From Burkholderiaceae bacterium (GTDB taxonomy: Bacteria; Pseudomonadota; Gammaproteobacteria; Burkholderiales; Burkholderiaceae_C), in contig JAEUOY010000092.1 of assembly GCA_016790515.1 (NCBI GenBank), forward strand, positions 1 through 38,741: a stretch of DNA of 38,741 bases. The letters are read 5' to 3'. A program made the translations under genes and the position numbers. Under the pieces are notes generated by a model. It saw only the letters and a program-made list of their open reading frames with translations, was not told the origin of the DNA and ran no database searches. Below, piece after piece: positions 20,909 to 29,626 of the stretch. Position 1 is the first letter of the stretch. The number at the start of each line of letters is the position of its first letter.

Positions 20909-21007
20909 GGGGTGTCCTCCTGCCGGCAGCATGCGGGCGGGGGCGTCACGCCAGCGTCACGCCAGCCGCCGCCGCACCCCACGAACAGGGGGTGCGGCGC
21001 CCGGGTC

Positions 21008-24000
21008 TCAAGTCGCGGTCAGCAACTCGCGGTGGGCCGGCACGGCGTCCCGCAGCGCGCGGTGGAACTCGGGCGCCAGGTCGTCCTGCAGCAGGCGGTG
21101 GATCCAGGCCAGGCCCTGCGCGCGGGCGGCCCGGGCGGCATCGGGCTGGCCGAGCGCACGCCACACCTGCCACAGGCCGTGCCACCAGGCGCCGGGCCAC
21201 AGGTCGGCGGGCACGTGCCCGACCGGGCAGGCCGTGGCCTCGGCGGCCAGGCGACGGGCGCGGTCGGCGTCGCCCTGCAGCAACGCGCAGCGCGCGCCGG
21301 CCCAGGTGGCGGCCCAGAACTGCCCGTGGAAGCCGTCGTCGCGGGCGCTGCGCCGCACCGCGTCCAGCGCGGCGGCGGGGTCCGGCGCCGGGCGATCGGG
21401 GCGTGCAGCGTCGGCCAGCGCCACCTCGATGCGCAAGGCCTCGCGCACCGGGCGCAGTTCGCAGGTGTCGGCGTGCCCGCGCGCCGTCTGCAGCAGGCCC
21501 TCGCCGACGGCACCGCGCTGCACCGCCAGCCGCAGCCGCAGGTGCCAGGCCCGGGCCGTCACCCAGCCCGGCAGGTCGGCAAAGGCGGTGTCGTCCGACA
21601 GGTCCTGCAGGGCCCGCGCCGCCTGCCCGAGGTGGCTCCACAGCCAGCCGCGGTTCAGCCGGTCGATCGGCGTGCGGGCGGGCAGTTGCTCGGCGTCGAG
21701 GGCCAGTTGCCGCTCGAACCAGTCGAGCGCCGCGGTCGGGTGCGCCAGGTCGCGTTCGGCCAGCGCCAGCAGGTTCCAGCCGATGACGCCGACGCCGTTC
21801 AGGTCGTCGTGCGCCAGGCGCAGCCGCTCGGCGACCTGCAGTTCGACGCGCGCCGCCTCGGGCTCGCCGGTGTCGAGCAGGCTGACGGCCAGGTTGAGCC
21901 GGCCGATGACCTGCTCGCTGTGCAGGCCCTGATCGAATGCCAGGTCGATGCAGCGCCGGTGGAACGGCCGCGCTTCCTGCGGCCGGCCCAGGTTGTCGAG
22001 CAGCAGCGCGCGCTCGGTGAAGTTGGCCGGCACCGGCACGGGCAGCCGCTCCACCACCGGCCAGTGCTGGGCCAGCAGCGCCGCCGCCTCCTCGCTGCGG
22101 CCGGTCATGGCCAGGGCCGAGCCCAGCTTGGTCAGCACGGTGGCGGCACGCGAATCGTCGCCCAGGCGCAGCGCGAGCTGCAGGGCGGGCTGGCCGACCG
22201 CCAGGCCTTGCTCGAAGTCGCAGCCGTCGATCAGCGCGGCAGTGCGCATCACCTGCACCTGCAGGCGCTCGCGGTCGTCGGCGGCGGCCTGCAAGGCCTG
22301 GTCGAGGGCCGGCAAGGCCGCCGGCAGGCCGCCCACGCACTCGCGCGCCAGGTAGGCGCGCAGCCACAGCGACAGCGCCGATGGCGCCGGCTTCGGCTGC
22401 AGCGCCGGTGCCAGGCGGGCGGCCTGCTCGATGAACTCGGCCTCCTCGCGCCGGCGCAGCGCGTCGCGTGCCTCGTCGGCCGCCTGCAGCAGCCACGGCC
22501 AGGCGGCAGCGCCGTCGCCCGCCGCCTGCCAGTGCGTGGCCAGCCGGGCGGCCCGGCCGGGGCCGGGCGGCAAACCCGCCAGGTGTTGTGCCACGGCCGC
22601 GTGCAGCCGCGCCGCGATGGCCTTGGGCACGCCGCGCAGCGCGGCCTCCCGCACCAGGTCGTGCGCGAAGGCGTTGTCGCGCAGCACCTGCGCGGTTTCG
22701 AGCTCGGCCCAGGCGTCGGCCAGTTCGATGGCGGCGCGGCCGGTGACCGACTCGGCCAGGGCCGGCCCGAAGTCGGCGCCGGCGATGGCTGCCACCCGCG
22801 CCAGCGCCAGGGCCGGTGCGCTCAGCCGCCGCAGGCGGCGGTCGATCAGCGCGGCCACGCTGGTGGGCTGCGGCAGCGCCGGGCTGCCGTCAGGTGCCAT
22901 CGGCCGGGCGGGTTGCAGGGACGGCTGCATGGACTTCAGCGTCTCCAGCACGAACAGCGGGTTGCCGCCGGTGTGCCGGTGCAGCCGAGGGGCCGCCTCG
23001 GCGGCGTCGAGCCAGGGCAGTTGCAGGTCCTGCAGCAAGGCGACCATCTGGTCCTCGTCCAGCGGCGACATGGCGTGGGCGCCCAGGCCGCAGCCCTCTT
23101 CGACCGTGGCGACCCAGGCGTCGACGGTGGCCGGTCCTTCGCCGGGGCGGCGGGCGAACAGCCAGGCCACGGCGCGTGAATCCTCGCCCATCAGCAGCGG
23201 CAGCAGTTCCAGCGTGGCGCTGTCGGTGAAGTGCAGGTCGTCCCAGGCCACCAGCTGCACGCGCGCGCCGGCCAGGACCTGCTGCACCGCCTCCTGCAAC
23301 AGCCGCCGGCCGGTGGCGGCGGGCGCGGCCTCGGTAACGGCCACGGTAACGGCCACGGTAACGGCCTCGGTAACGGCCTCGGTAACGGCCTGGGTGGCGT
23401 CGTGGCCGGCGGCCGTTTCGGGCAACAGCCGCGCCAGCACCGCGGGCCGCGGCAGGGCCGGGTGGCGGTCGAACACCCGGCGCAGCAGCCGCGCCAGCGT
23501 GGCGTACGGCACCCCGCCATCGCCGACCTGCGCCTTGACGATCACCGCGTCGACGGCGTGCTGCAGCGCCTCGGCCAGCAGCCGGCTCTTGCCCATGCCG
23601 GCCTCGCCGAGCAGCAGCAGCGGTCGGCGCCGTGCCACCGCCTCCTGCACGGCGGCCAGCTCGCGCTGCCGGCCCACCAGCCGCGGCGGGCGCATCAGCG
23701 CCGGGCCCGGGCCGGGCGACACCGACACCGTGCGCGGCGGCTCGGCCGCCGCGGTGAGCACCAGCCGCATCAGGGCCAGCGTTTCGGCGCTGGGGGCGGC
23801 GCCGAACTCCGCCTCCAGCAAGGCCTTCAGCACGCCGAAGGCGGCGCTGGCGCGGGGCAGGTCCTGCGCCAGGTAGTGCAGGCGGATCAGGCTGCGGTGG
23901 CCGGCCTCGGACAGCGGGTCGATGGCCAGCTGGCGCTGCACCGCGTCGATGGCCTCGGGCCAGCGCTGCCCGGCCTCGGCCGCCTGGGCGGCGGCCTGCA

Positions 24001-24403
24001 GCGTGGCGAGCTGGTTCCGGCGCTGCCGCTGGCGGGCCTGGTCGAGCCAGCAGGCCAGCTCGTCCTGGTCCTTCGACACGACGCCCTGCAGCAAGGGCGC
24101 GGCGTCCGGCTCGTCGGGCGGCTCCACCACCACCTCGGAGGCCAGGGCCAGCGTGGCATCACCGGTGATCCACGGCTGCCCGGCCTGCTGCTTCAGCCGC
24201 AGCAGGCTCTGGCGCAGGTTGGCCCGCGCACGGGCCGGGTCGGCGCCGGGCCACAGCAGGCCGGCCAGCACGGATCGCGGCTGCGGCCCATCGAGCGCCA
24301 GGCGGGCCGCGACCACGGCGGCCTGGCCGTCCAGCACATGGTCGCGGCCGCCCACGCGCAGCAGCGGTGGGCCGGCCAGCCGCAAGGTCCAGGTCTCAGC
24401 CAT
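21008..24403 (-). CDS. Large BTAD/AAA-type transcriptional regulator
   Basis: This 1131-residue protein begins with an OmpR-type winged-helix region (about 5-95) and a bacterial transcriptional activation (BTAD) helical domain (about 105-220). A P-loop ATPase module follows from about 240: VGRQREL, Walker A GEAGMGKS at 266-273, and Walker B VQLVAWDD near 382-389. The C-terminal half (about 600-1131) is a long alpha-helical TPR-like array. There is no C-terminal LuxR helix-turn-helix, unlike MalT-type LAL regulators. The architecture is that of SARP/AfsR-like regulators. An imperfect repeat of AVTEAVTVAVT-type residues at about 339-358 comes from a 12-bp DNA repeat. It is divergent from the P450, which is a candidate target. 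Residues 320-370 may be a variable linker. Confidence 0.85.
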   Translation of the reverse strand: MAETWTLRLAGPPLLRVGGRDHVLDGQAAVVAARLALDGPQPRSVLAGLLWPGADPARARANLRQSLLRLKQQAGQPWITGDATLALASEVVVEPPDEPDAAPLLQGVVSKDQDELACWLDQARQRQRRNQLATLQAAAQAAEAGQRWPEAIDAVQRQLAIDPLSEAGHRSLIRLHYLAQDLPRASAAFGVLKALLEAEFGAAPSAETLALMRLVLTAAAEPPRTVSVSPGPGPALMRPPRLVGRQRELAAVQEAVARRRPLLLLGEAGMGKSRLLAEALQHAVDAVIVKAQVGDGGVPYATLARLLRRVFDRHPALPRPAVLARLLPETAAGHDATQAVTEAVTEAVTVAVTVAVTEAAPAATGRRLLQEAVQQVLAGARVQLVAWDDLHFTDSATLELLPLLMGEDSRAVAWLFARRPGEGPATVDAWVATVEEGCGLGAHAMSPLDEDQMVALLQDLQLPWLDAAEAAPRLHRHTGGNPLFVLETLKSMQPSLQPARPMAPDGSPALPQPTSVAALIDRRLRRLSAPALALARVAAIAGADFGPALAESVTGRAAIELADAWAELETAQVLRDNAFAHDLVREAALRGVPKAIAARLHAAVAQHLAGLPPGPGRAARLATHWQAAGDGAAAWPWLLQAADEARDALRRREEAEFIEQAARLAPALQPKPAPSALSLWLRAYLARECVGGLPAALPALDQALQAAADDRERLQVQVMRTAALIDGCDFEQGLAVGQPALQLALRLGDDSRAATVLTKLGSALAMTGRSEEAAALLAQHWPVVERLPVPVPANFTERALLLDNLGRPQEARPFHRRCIDLAFDQGLHSEQVIGRLNLAVSLLDTGEPEAARVELQVAERLRLAHDDLNGVGVIGWNLLALAERDLAHPTAALDWFERQLALDAEQLPARTPIDRLNRGWLWSHLGQAARALQDLSDDTAFADLPGWVTARAWHLRLRLAVQRGAVGEGLLQTARGHADTCELRPVREALRIEVALADAARPDRPAPDPAAALDAVRRSARDDGFHGQFWAATWAGARCALLQGDADRARRLAAEATACPVGHVPADLWPGAWWHGLWQVWRALGQPDAARAARAQGLAWIHRLLQDDLAPEFHRALRDAVPAHRELLTAT
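23332..23391. repeat. Five 12-bp tandem repeats within the BTAD regulator gene
   Basis: Five copies of CGGTAACGGCCT or the one-base variant CGGTAACGGCCA are placed head to tail over 60 bases. The unit is a multiple of three, so copy-number changes keep the reading frame and add or remove four residues (such as AVTE or AVTV) in the linker before the Walker B strand of the regulator. Confidence 0.9.
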
Positions 24404-24602
24404 GCCCGATCATCACACCGGCCGCGACCTGCCCCGCCGGCCGGCCGAGCGCCGCCTCGCGCGAGCCTTTGCCGGAGCTTCGGGTAGGCCCGCACCTGCG
24501 GCGCAAAGCAGGTCGGGTGGTCGACGAAGTCCTGCGCGAGCCGCCCGCACCACCCGGCGATCGTGCGACAGTGGACCCACCCCGCTGCCACCGACCCGCA
24601 CC

Positions 24603-25835
24603 ATGCCCCACGACGACGACCTCGCGCCAGCCGCCCTGGCCGGGTTCAGCCTGGCCCGCCCGCCGGCCGGCTTCATCGACGACCCCTACCCCTGGTATGC
24701 CGTGCTGCGTGAACACCAGCCGGTGCAGCCGATCGGGCCCGGCCAGTGGCTGCTGACCCGCTACGACGACGTCGCCGCGGTCTACCGTGCGCCGCAGGCC
24801 CGCTCGGACAAGCGCCGCGAATTCGGCCCGAAGTTCGGCCTCGGCACGCCGCTGTTCGAGCACCACACGACCAGCCTGGTGTTCAACGACCCGCCTCTGC
24901 ACGGCCGCGTGCGCAGGCTGCTGCTCGGGGCGCTGAACCAGCGCGCGATCACCCGCATGGAGGCCGGCGTGACAGCACGGGTCGACCGCCTGCTCGACCG
25001 GCTGGCCGACCTGGCCGCACCCGACCTGATCGCCCACTTCGCCGCCGAGATCCCGGTCGAGGTGATCGGCAACCTGCTCGACGTGCCCAGCGCCGACCGC
25101 GCGCCGCTGCGCGGCTGGTCACTGGCGATCCTGTCGGCGCTGGAGCCGGCACCGTCGGCCGAGGTGCTGGCGCGCGGCCATGCCGCGGTGACCGAGTTCT
25201 GCGACGCGCTGCGCGGCCTGGTGGCGCAACGCCGCGCCCGGCCGGGCGACCCCGAGGCCGACGTGCTGACGCGGCTGATCCAGGGCGAAGTCGATGGCGA
25301 ACGGCTGACCGAGACCGAGTTGCTGCACAACTGCATCTTCCTGCTCAATGCCGGCCACGAGACGACGACCAACCTGATCGGCAACGGCGTTCACGCGCTG
25401 CTGAGCCAGCGCCAGGCCTGGGACGCGCTGGTCGCCGAGCCGGCGCTGATCGCCACCGCGGTCGAGGAGCTGCTGCGCTTCGAGAGCCCGCTGCAGTTGA
25501 ACAACCGCCAGCTCGACGCACCGCTCACGCTGGGCGAGCGCACGCTGCCGGCCGGCGACTTCCTGACGCTGGGCGTCGGCGCGGCCAACCACGACCCGTC
25601 GGTGTTCGCAGCGCCCGAACGGCTGGACCTGGCGCGCAAGCCCAACCCGCACCTGGCCTTCGGCCACGGTGCGCATGCCTGCGCCGGGCTCAACGTGGCC
25701 CGGCTCGAAGCCCGCATCGCGCTGGGCGGGCTGGCCCGGCGCTACCCGCGGCTGGTCCTGGACGGCACGCCGGTGCGCGACCGGCGTGTCAGGTTTCGCG
25801 GTTTTTCGGCACTCCCGGTGGCGCTGAACCGCTGA
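24603..25835 (+). CDS. Cytochrome P450, soluble bacterial type
   Basis: This 410-residue heme-thiolate monooxygenase is of the soluble bacterial (CYP1xx-like) type. The I-helix proton-relay motif is AGHETT at 250-255, the K-helix ExxR is E289 to R292, and the heme-binding loop reads FGHGAHACAG at 353-362 with C360 as proximal ligand. There is no membrane anchor. No ferredoxin or ferredoxin reductase gene is adjacent, so electron partners must be encoded elsewhere, and the substrate is unknown. The start at 24603 gives the normal P450 length. The 199-base gap upstream separates it from the divergent large regulator. Confidence 0.95.
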   Translation: MPHDDDLAPAALAGFSLARPPAGFIDDPYPWYAVLREHQPVQPIGPGQWLLTRYDDVAAVYRAPQARSDKRREFGPKFGLGTPLFEHHTTSLVFNDPPLHGRVRRLLLGALNQRAITRMEAGVTARVDRLLDRLADLAAPDLIAHFAAEIPVEVIGNLLDVPSADRAPLRGWSLAILSALEPAPSAEVLARGHAAVTEFCDALRGLVAQRRARPGDPEADVLTRLIQGEVDGERLTETELLHNCIFLLNAGHETTTNLIGNGVHALLSQRQAWDALVAEPALIATAVEELLRFESPLQLNNRQLDAPLTLGERTLPAGDFLTLGVGAANHDPSVFAAPERLDLARKPNPHLAFGHGAHACAGLNVARLEARIALGGLARRYPRLVLDGTPVRDRRVRFRGFSALPVALNR

Positions 25836-25895
25836 GCGCCCCGCCGCGGCGACCACGCTCGCCGAGAATGCGGCCTTCGCCATCCGGGTCGACCC

Positions 25896-26462
25896 ATGTC
25901 CCTCTTCAGCCGCCTCAGGTTCGTCATCCTCCTGTCGGGGTTCAGCCTCGCCGCGCTGGCGCCGGCGCATGCCGATTTCGAACTGCGCAGCCCCGACGGC
26001 AAGCGCATCCTGCTGAAGGACGACGGAACCTGGCGCTATCTCGACGCCGAGGCTGCGCAGGCCGGCGCACCGGCGGCCAGCGCGCCGGCGGGCCCGAAGC
26101 CGATGGCCGACCTGCACATGCTGCGGCGGGTCGAGATTCCCGGCGGCTGCGGCTTCGTGCTGGCGCTGATCAACAACCTGCCCTACGAGGTCCGCAGCCT
26201 GGTGCCCGAGTTCACCGTGCAGCGCTCCAGCGGCGTCGTCTACAGCTCGCAGGTGCTGGGCTTCGGCCCGGTCAAGCCCGGCGACATCTTCCAGCGCGAC
26301 CTGCGCGTGCTGGGCATCGGCTGCCAGGACATCGCCCGGCTGCAGGTCGGCGGCGGCGACCGCTGCGACATGGGCGAGCTGAACAAGTTCAGCGACGCCA
26401 AGGGCGAATGCCTGGCTCGCGTCCGGGTGGTGCCCAACGAGGTGCTCACCTTCGACAAGTGA
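25896..26462 (+). CDS. Small secreted protein, unknown function
   Basis: This 188-residue protein has a clear signal peptide (about 1-26: basic start, hydrophobic core, AHA cleavage site), so it is exported to the periplasm or envelope. The mature N-terminus has ELRSPDGKRILLKDDGTWRY (29-48), a short motif seen in several uncharacterised beta-rich proteins, then a Pro/Ala linker and a beta-rich C-terminal domain with four cysteines (two near residues 85-90 and 149-157, plus one at about 171) that could form disulfides. I do not recognise a named family. It follows the P450 by 60 bases on the same strand and is convergent with amtB. Confidence 0.75.
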   Translation: MSLFSRLRFVILLSGFSLAALAPAHADFELRSPDGKRILLKDDGTWRYLDAEAAQAGAPAASAPAGPKPMADLHMLRRVEIPGGCGFVLALINNLPYEVRSLVPEFTVQRSSGVVYSSQVLGFGPVKPGDIFQRDLRVLGIGCQDIARLQVGGGDRCDMGELNKFSDAKGECLARVRVVPNEVLTFDK

Positions 26463-26492
26463 GCGGGTGACCGGCGGGCGGGTGGATGCAGC

Positions 26493-27695
26493 TCACCAGC
26501 TGACCTCGCGGTCCGGCGTCGCGCCGATCTTGTGGATCGACAGGTCGGCGCCTTCGTACTCCTCCTCGGCCGACAGGCGCAGGCCGATCACCGTCTTCAG
26601 CACGCCGTAGACGACGAAGCCGCCGGCCAGCGCCCAGGCCACGCCCAGCGCGGTGCCGATCAGCTGGGCGCCGAGTGCCACGCCGCCCAGGCCGCCCAGT
26701 GCCTGCGTGCCGAAGATCCCGCAGGCGACGCCGCCCCAGGCGCCGCACAGCCCGTGCAGCGGCCAGACGCCCAGCACGTCGTCGATCTTCCAGCGGTTCT
26801 GCGTCAGCGTGAACATCGAGACGAAGATCGCGCCGGCGACGCCGCCGGTCAGCAGCGCCCCAGCCGGGTGCATCACGTCGGAGCCGGCGCACACCGCGAC
26901 CAGCCCGGCCAGCGGGCCGTTGTAGGCGAAGCCGGGGTCGTTGCGGCCCATCAGCACCGCCACCAGCGTGCCGCCGACCATCGCCATCAGCGAGTTGACC
27001 GCCACCAGGCCCGAGATCTTGTCGATGGTCTGCGCGCTCATCACGTTGAAGCCGAACCAGCCCACCGCCAGGATCCAGGCGCCCAGCGCCAGGAACGGGA
27101 TCGACGACGGCGGGTGCGCACTGACGATGCCGTCGCGGCGGTAGCGCCCGGCGCGCGCGCCCAGCAGCAGCACCGCGGCCAGGCCGATCCAGCCGCCCAC
27201 CGCATGGACCACGACGCTGCCGGCGAAGTCGTGGAACTCGGCGCCGGTGGCGGCCTTGATCCAGCCCTGGACGCCGAAGCGCTGGTTCCAGGTGATGCCC
27301 TCGAACACCGGGTAGATCGCGCCGACCAGCACCGCGGTGGCGATCAGCTGCGGCCCGAAGCGCGCCCGCTCGGCGATGCCGCCCGAGACGATCGCCGGAA
27401 TCGCCGCCGCGAAGGTCAGCAGGAAGAAGAACTTGACCAGTTCGAAGCCGTTTTTCGCCGCCAGCGACTCGGCACCGACGAAGAAGCTGGTGCCGTAGGC
27501 CACCGCGTAGCCGACGAAGAAGTAGGCGATCGTCGACACCGCGAAGTCGACCAGGATCTTCACCAGCGCGTTGACCTGGTTCTTCTTGCGCACCGTGCCC
27601 AGTTCCAGGAAGGCGAAGCCGGCGTGCATCGCGAGCACCATGATGGCGCCCAGCAGGATGAACAGGGCATCGGCGCCCTGCTTGGTCGTGTCCAT
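26493..27695 (-). CDS. amtB: Ammonium transporter AmtB
   Basis: This 400-residue inner-membrane channel of the Amt/Rh family conducts NH3/NH4+. About eleven hydrophobic segments are visible. The twin pore histidines are in FHDFAGSVVVHAVGG and WPLHGLCGAWGG. The N-terminus (about 1-10) has no cleaved signal. The cytoplasmic C-terminal tail (EEEYEGADLSIHKIG) matches the PII-interacting region of the family. The start at 27695 is preceded by AGGAGA at proper distance. No glnK (PII) gene is adjacent, in contrast to the common glnK-amtB operon. A sigma-54 type promoter lies just upstream, as expected for nitrogen control. Confidence 0.95.
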   Translation of the reverse strand: MDTTKQGADALFILLGAIMVLAMHAGFAFLELGTVRKKNQVNALVKILVDFAVSTIAYFFVGYAVAYGTSFFVGAESLAAKNGFELVKFFFLLTFAAAIPAIVSGGIAERARFGPQLIATAVLVGAIYPVFEGITWNQRFGVQGWIKAATGAEFHDFAGSVVVHAVGGWIGLAAVLLLGARAGRYRRDGIVSAHPPSSIPFLALGAWILAVGWFGFNVMSAQTIDKISGLVAVNSLMAMVGGTLVAVLMGRNDPGFAYNGPLAGLVAVCAGSDVMHPAGALLTGGVAGAIFVSMFTLTQNRWKIDDVLGVWPLHGLCGAWGGVACGIFGTQALGGLGGVALGAQLIGTALGVAWALAGGFVVYGVLKTVIGLRLSAEEEYEGADLSIHKIGATPDREVSW

Positions 27696-27750
27696 GGGGG
27701 TCTGTCTCCTCGGGAAGGGCGGCATCGCTGGCCGCCCACGCACCAAGGCA

Positions 27751-27766
27751 AGCAAGTCACATGCCC
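27751..27766 (-). promoter_or_regulatory. Sigma-54 (-24/-12) promoter of amtB
   Basis: Read on the minus strand this segment is GGGCATGTGACTTGCT. It aligns with GGCACG-N4-TTGCW using the second and third G as the -24 element and GC (27753-27752) as -12. Only the seventh consensus position and a semi-conserved one differ. It lies about 57-70 bases upstream of the amtB start codon, consistent with nitrogen-regulated expression. Confidence 0.6.
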
Positions 27767-27968
27767 AGTTTGGTGCGGGTTTGCTCGGCAGATCGAATCA
27801 AACCGGTGCGTGATTCGCCGGCAAACCCTCGCGTCTTGTGCATGGCGCACCAAAACGGCGATTTCCGGTGTCCCTGCAGGCCCGCGCAGCCGCCGCGCAC
27901 ACGGCGAGGAACGACCAGCGCTGATTCACCCGGCGGCACCCCAGCCGCTGCAGTTTGCAGCGCTTCGA

Positions 27969-28010
27969 TTGACCTGGGTCAGCACCGTCGCCACCGCGGC
28001 GACGCAATAT
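27969..28010 (+). promoter_or_regulatory. FNR/CRP-type site with -10 element for the cytochrome operon
   Basis: TTGACCTGGGTCAG (27969-27982) is close to the FNR-family TTGAN-N4-NTCAA pattern, with one end mismatch. Its centre lies at 27975.5; a class II spacing of -41.5 predicts a start at 28017, and the hexamer CAATAT sits at 28005-28010, the expected -12 to -7 position. The octaheme gene starts 158 bases after the predicted start site. Confidence 0.4.
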
Positions 28011-28174
28011 GAGTCCATGCGTATAGACCGCACAGTTCGTCAGGCGCCGGCGCTGCGATGGCCGGCGACTCGGCAGGCAGCCATGACCAGGATGCAGCGC
28101 GCTGGCCCGGCGAGGCTGCGGGCCGGCGACGATCTGCCCGGCAGGCGCGGGGCCCGGAAGCGCAGAGGCTGCGG

Positions 28175-29626
28175 ATGTTGAGGCGATTTCCACGCTGGGT
28201 CCTCGGGCTGATCGCGATCGCCGCGCTGATCCTGGTGCCCTTCGTCGTCCTGCAGCCGAAGAAGGCGCCCGCGCCCGACGCCGCCGCCCGCCTGCCCGTC
28301 AGGGGCACGCACGTCGACCACCATGACATCGTCAAGGGTGTCTTCAAGACCGGCCAGGACGTCACCCGCGCCTGCCTGGCCTGCCACAAGGACGCCGCCG
28401 CCGAAGTGATGAAGACGACACACTGGACCTGGGAGTCCAAGCCGGTCAGCGTGCCCTGGCGCAAGGAGCCGGTGACCATCGGCAAGATCAACCAGATCAA
28501 CAACTTCTGCATCGGCGCGCAGGGCAACGAGAACAAGTGCATGGCCTGCCACGCCGGCTACGGCTGGGAGGCCGGCCGCGCGGCGCAGCAGGCGAATCCC
28601 GAGAACGTCGACTGCCTGGCCTGCCACGCCGATCCCGGCAGCTACGGCAAGGGGCTGTGGGGCAACCCGTCGGACAAGGTGGACCTGCTGGCGGCGGCGC
28701 GCAGCGTGCGCGCGACCACCCGCGAGAACTGCGGCAAGTGCCACTTCGACGGCGGCGGCGGCAACGGCGTCAAGCACGGCGACCTCGACGAGAGCCTGTA
28801 CTTCCCCGGCCGCTCGCTGGACGTGCACATGGGCGGCAAGCACAAGCTGCAGTGCAGCGACTGCCATGTCGCGCGCAAGCACCAGATCCTCGGCCGCATC
28901 ATCGCCGACAACTACACGATCGACCCGGCCGAGCAGGTGTCCTGCGAGCAATGCCACAAGGGGGGGATCCACAAGGACGAACGCATCGCGACGCACCTGA
29001 AGGCGGTGGCCTGCCAGACCTGCCACATCCCGGCGATCGCGGTCGAAGAGCCGACCAAGGTCGCCTGGGACTGGTCGCAGGCCGGCCAGCAGGGGCGCAA
29101 GGACGACCACTACACCTACCTGAAGATCAAGGGCGAGTTCAGCTACGAAGCGAACTTCGCGCCGACCTACCTCTGGTTCAACGGCAACAACGAGTACCGC
29201 TACCTGCTGGGCGACAAGATCAGCCCGAGCGGGCCCACCTACATCAACAAGCCGGCCGGCGCGATCACCGACCCGTCGGCGCGCATCTTCCCGTTCAAGC
29301 TGCACGTCGCCAGGCAGCCCTTCGACAAGGTGCACCGCCACCTGCTGCAGCCGGTGACCGCCGGCAAGGACGGCTACTGGACCACCTTCGACTGGGACAA
29401 GGCCTTCGCGCTGGCGGTGCCGATCACCGGGCTGGCCTACAGCGGCCAGTACGGCTTCACCGAGACCCGCATGTACTGGGCCAGCTCGCACATGGTGCAG
29501 TCGGCCGACAAGGCGCTGCCCTGCGACGCCTGCCACTCGGCCACCGGCAAGCCGGGCCGATTGGACTGGGCGGCGCTGGGCTACTCCGGCGACCCGATCC
29601 AGTGGGGCGGGAGGAAGCTGCCATGA
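28175..29626 (+). CDS. Octaheme c-type cytochrome, tetrathionate reductase family
   Basis: This 483-residue periplasmic multiheme cytochrome is held by an N-terminal hydrophobic segment (about 6-26). It has eight CXXCH heme sites, at C67, C122, C147, C186, C227, C257, C280 and C450. The number, spacing and tail match the octaheme tetrathionate reductase (OTR) family of Shewanella, which reduces tetrathionate, and in vitro also nitrite and hydroxylamine, at a lysine-ligated heme. K121, right before the second site (NKCMACH), is visible, though I cannot assign the ligand. I chose the ATG at 28175 because it opens with a basic-hydrophobic leader; an upstream ATG at 28058 gives an implausible Arg-rich N-terminus. 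Its stop overlaps the next gene in an ATGA. Confidence 0.9.
   Translation: MLRRFPRWVLGLIAIAALILVPFVVLQPKKAPAPDAAARLPVRGTHVDHHDIVKGVFKTGQDVTRACLACHKDAAAEVMKTTHWTWESKPVSVPWRKEPVTIGKINQINNFCIGAQGNENKCMACHAGYGWEAGRAAQQANPENVDCLACHADPGSYGKGLWGNPSDKVDLLAAARSVRATTRENCGKCHFDGGGGNGVKHGDLDESLYFPGRSLDVHMGGKHKLQCSDCHVARKHQILGRIIADNYTIDPAEQVSCEQCHKGGIHKDERIATHLKAVACQTCHIPAIAVEEPTKVAWDWSQAGQQGRKDDHYTYLKIKGEFSYEANFAPTYLWFNGNNEYRYLLGDKISPSGPTYINKPAGAITDPSARIFPFKLHVARQPFDKVHRHLLQPVTAGKDGYWTTFDWDKAFALAVPITGLAYSGQYGFTETRMYWASSHMVQSADKALPCDACHSATGKPGRLDWAALGYSGDPIQWGGRKLP

Larger units (their letters stand above)
27696..28174. other. 479-base divergent intergenic region between amtB and octaheme cytochrome
   Basis: This gap has no gene that I can support. 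It holds the sigma-54-like promoter of amtB (near 27751-27766), a possible FNR-type site and -10 element for the cytochrome genes (27969-28010), and several GCACC or GGTGC half-sites (near 27770, 27805 and 27848) that could be NtrC-type contacts, though none forms a good full palindrome. Confidence 0.6.

Noticed and set aside
24193-24591. Minus-strand frame of 132 codons reaching into the regulator-P450 gap
   Set aside because: It begins with a plausible-looking stretch but has no recognised domain and then overlaps the start of the BTAD regulator gene in another frame.
27847-27870. GCACCAAAACGGCG as an NtrC-binding site for amtB
   Set aside because: Only one half-site resembles the NtrC consensus GCACCA-N5-TGGTGC; the other half is poor, so I left it as a half-site only.
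28058-28174. Upstream ATG of the octaheme cytochrome at 28058
   Set aside because: It would add 39 Arg/Gln-rich residues in front of the signal-anchor, which is incompatible with normal export.
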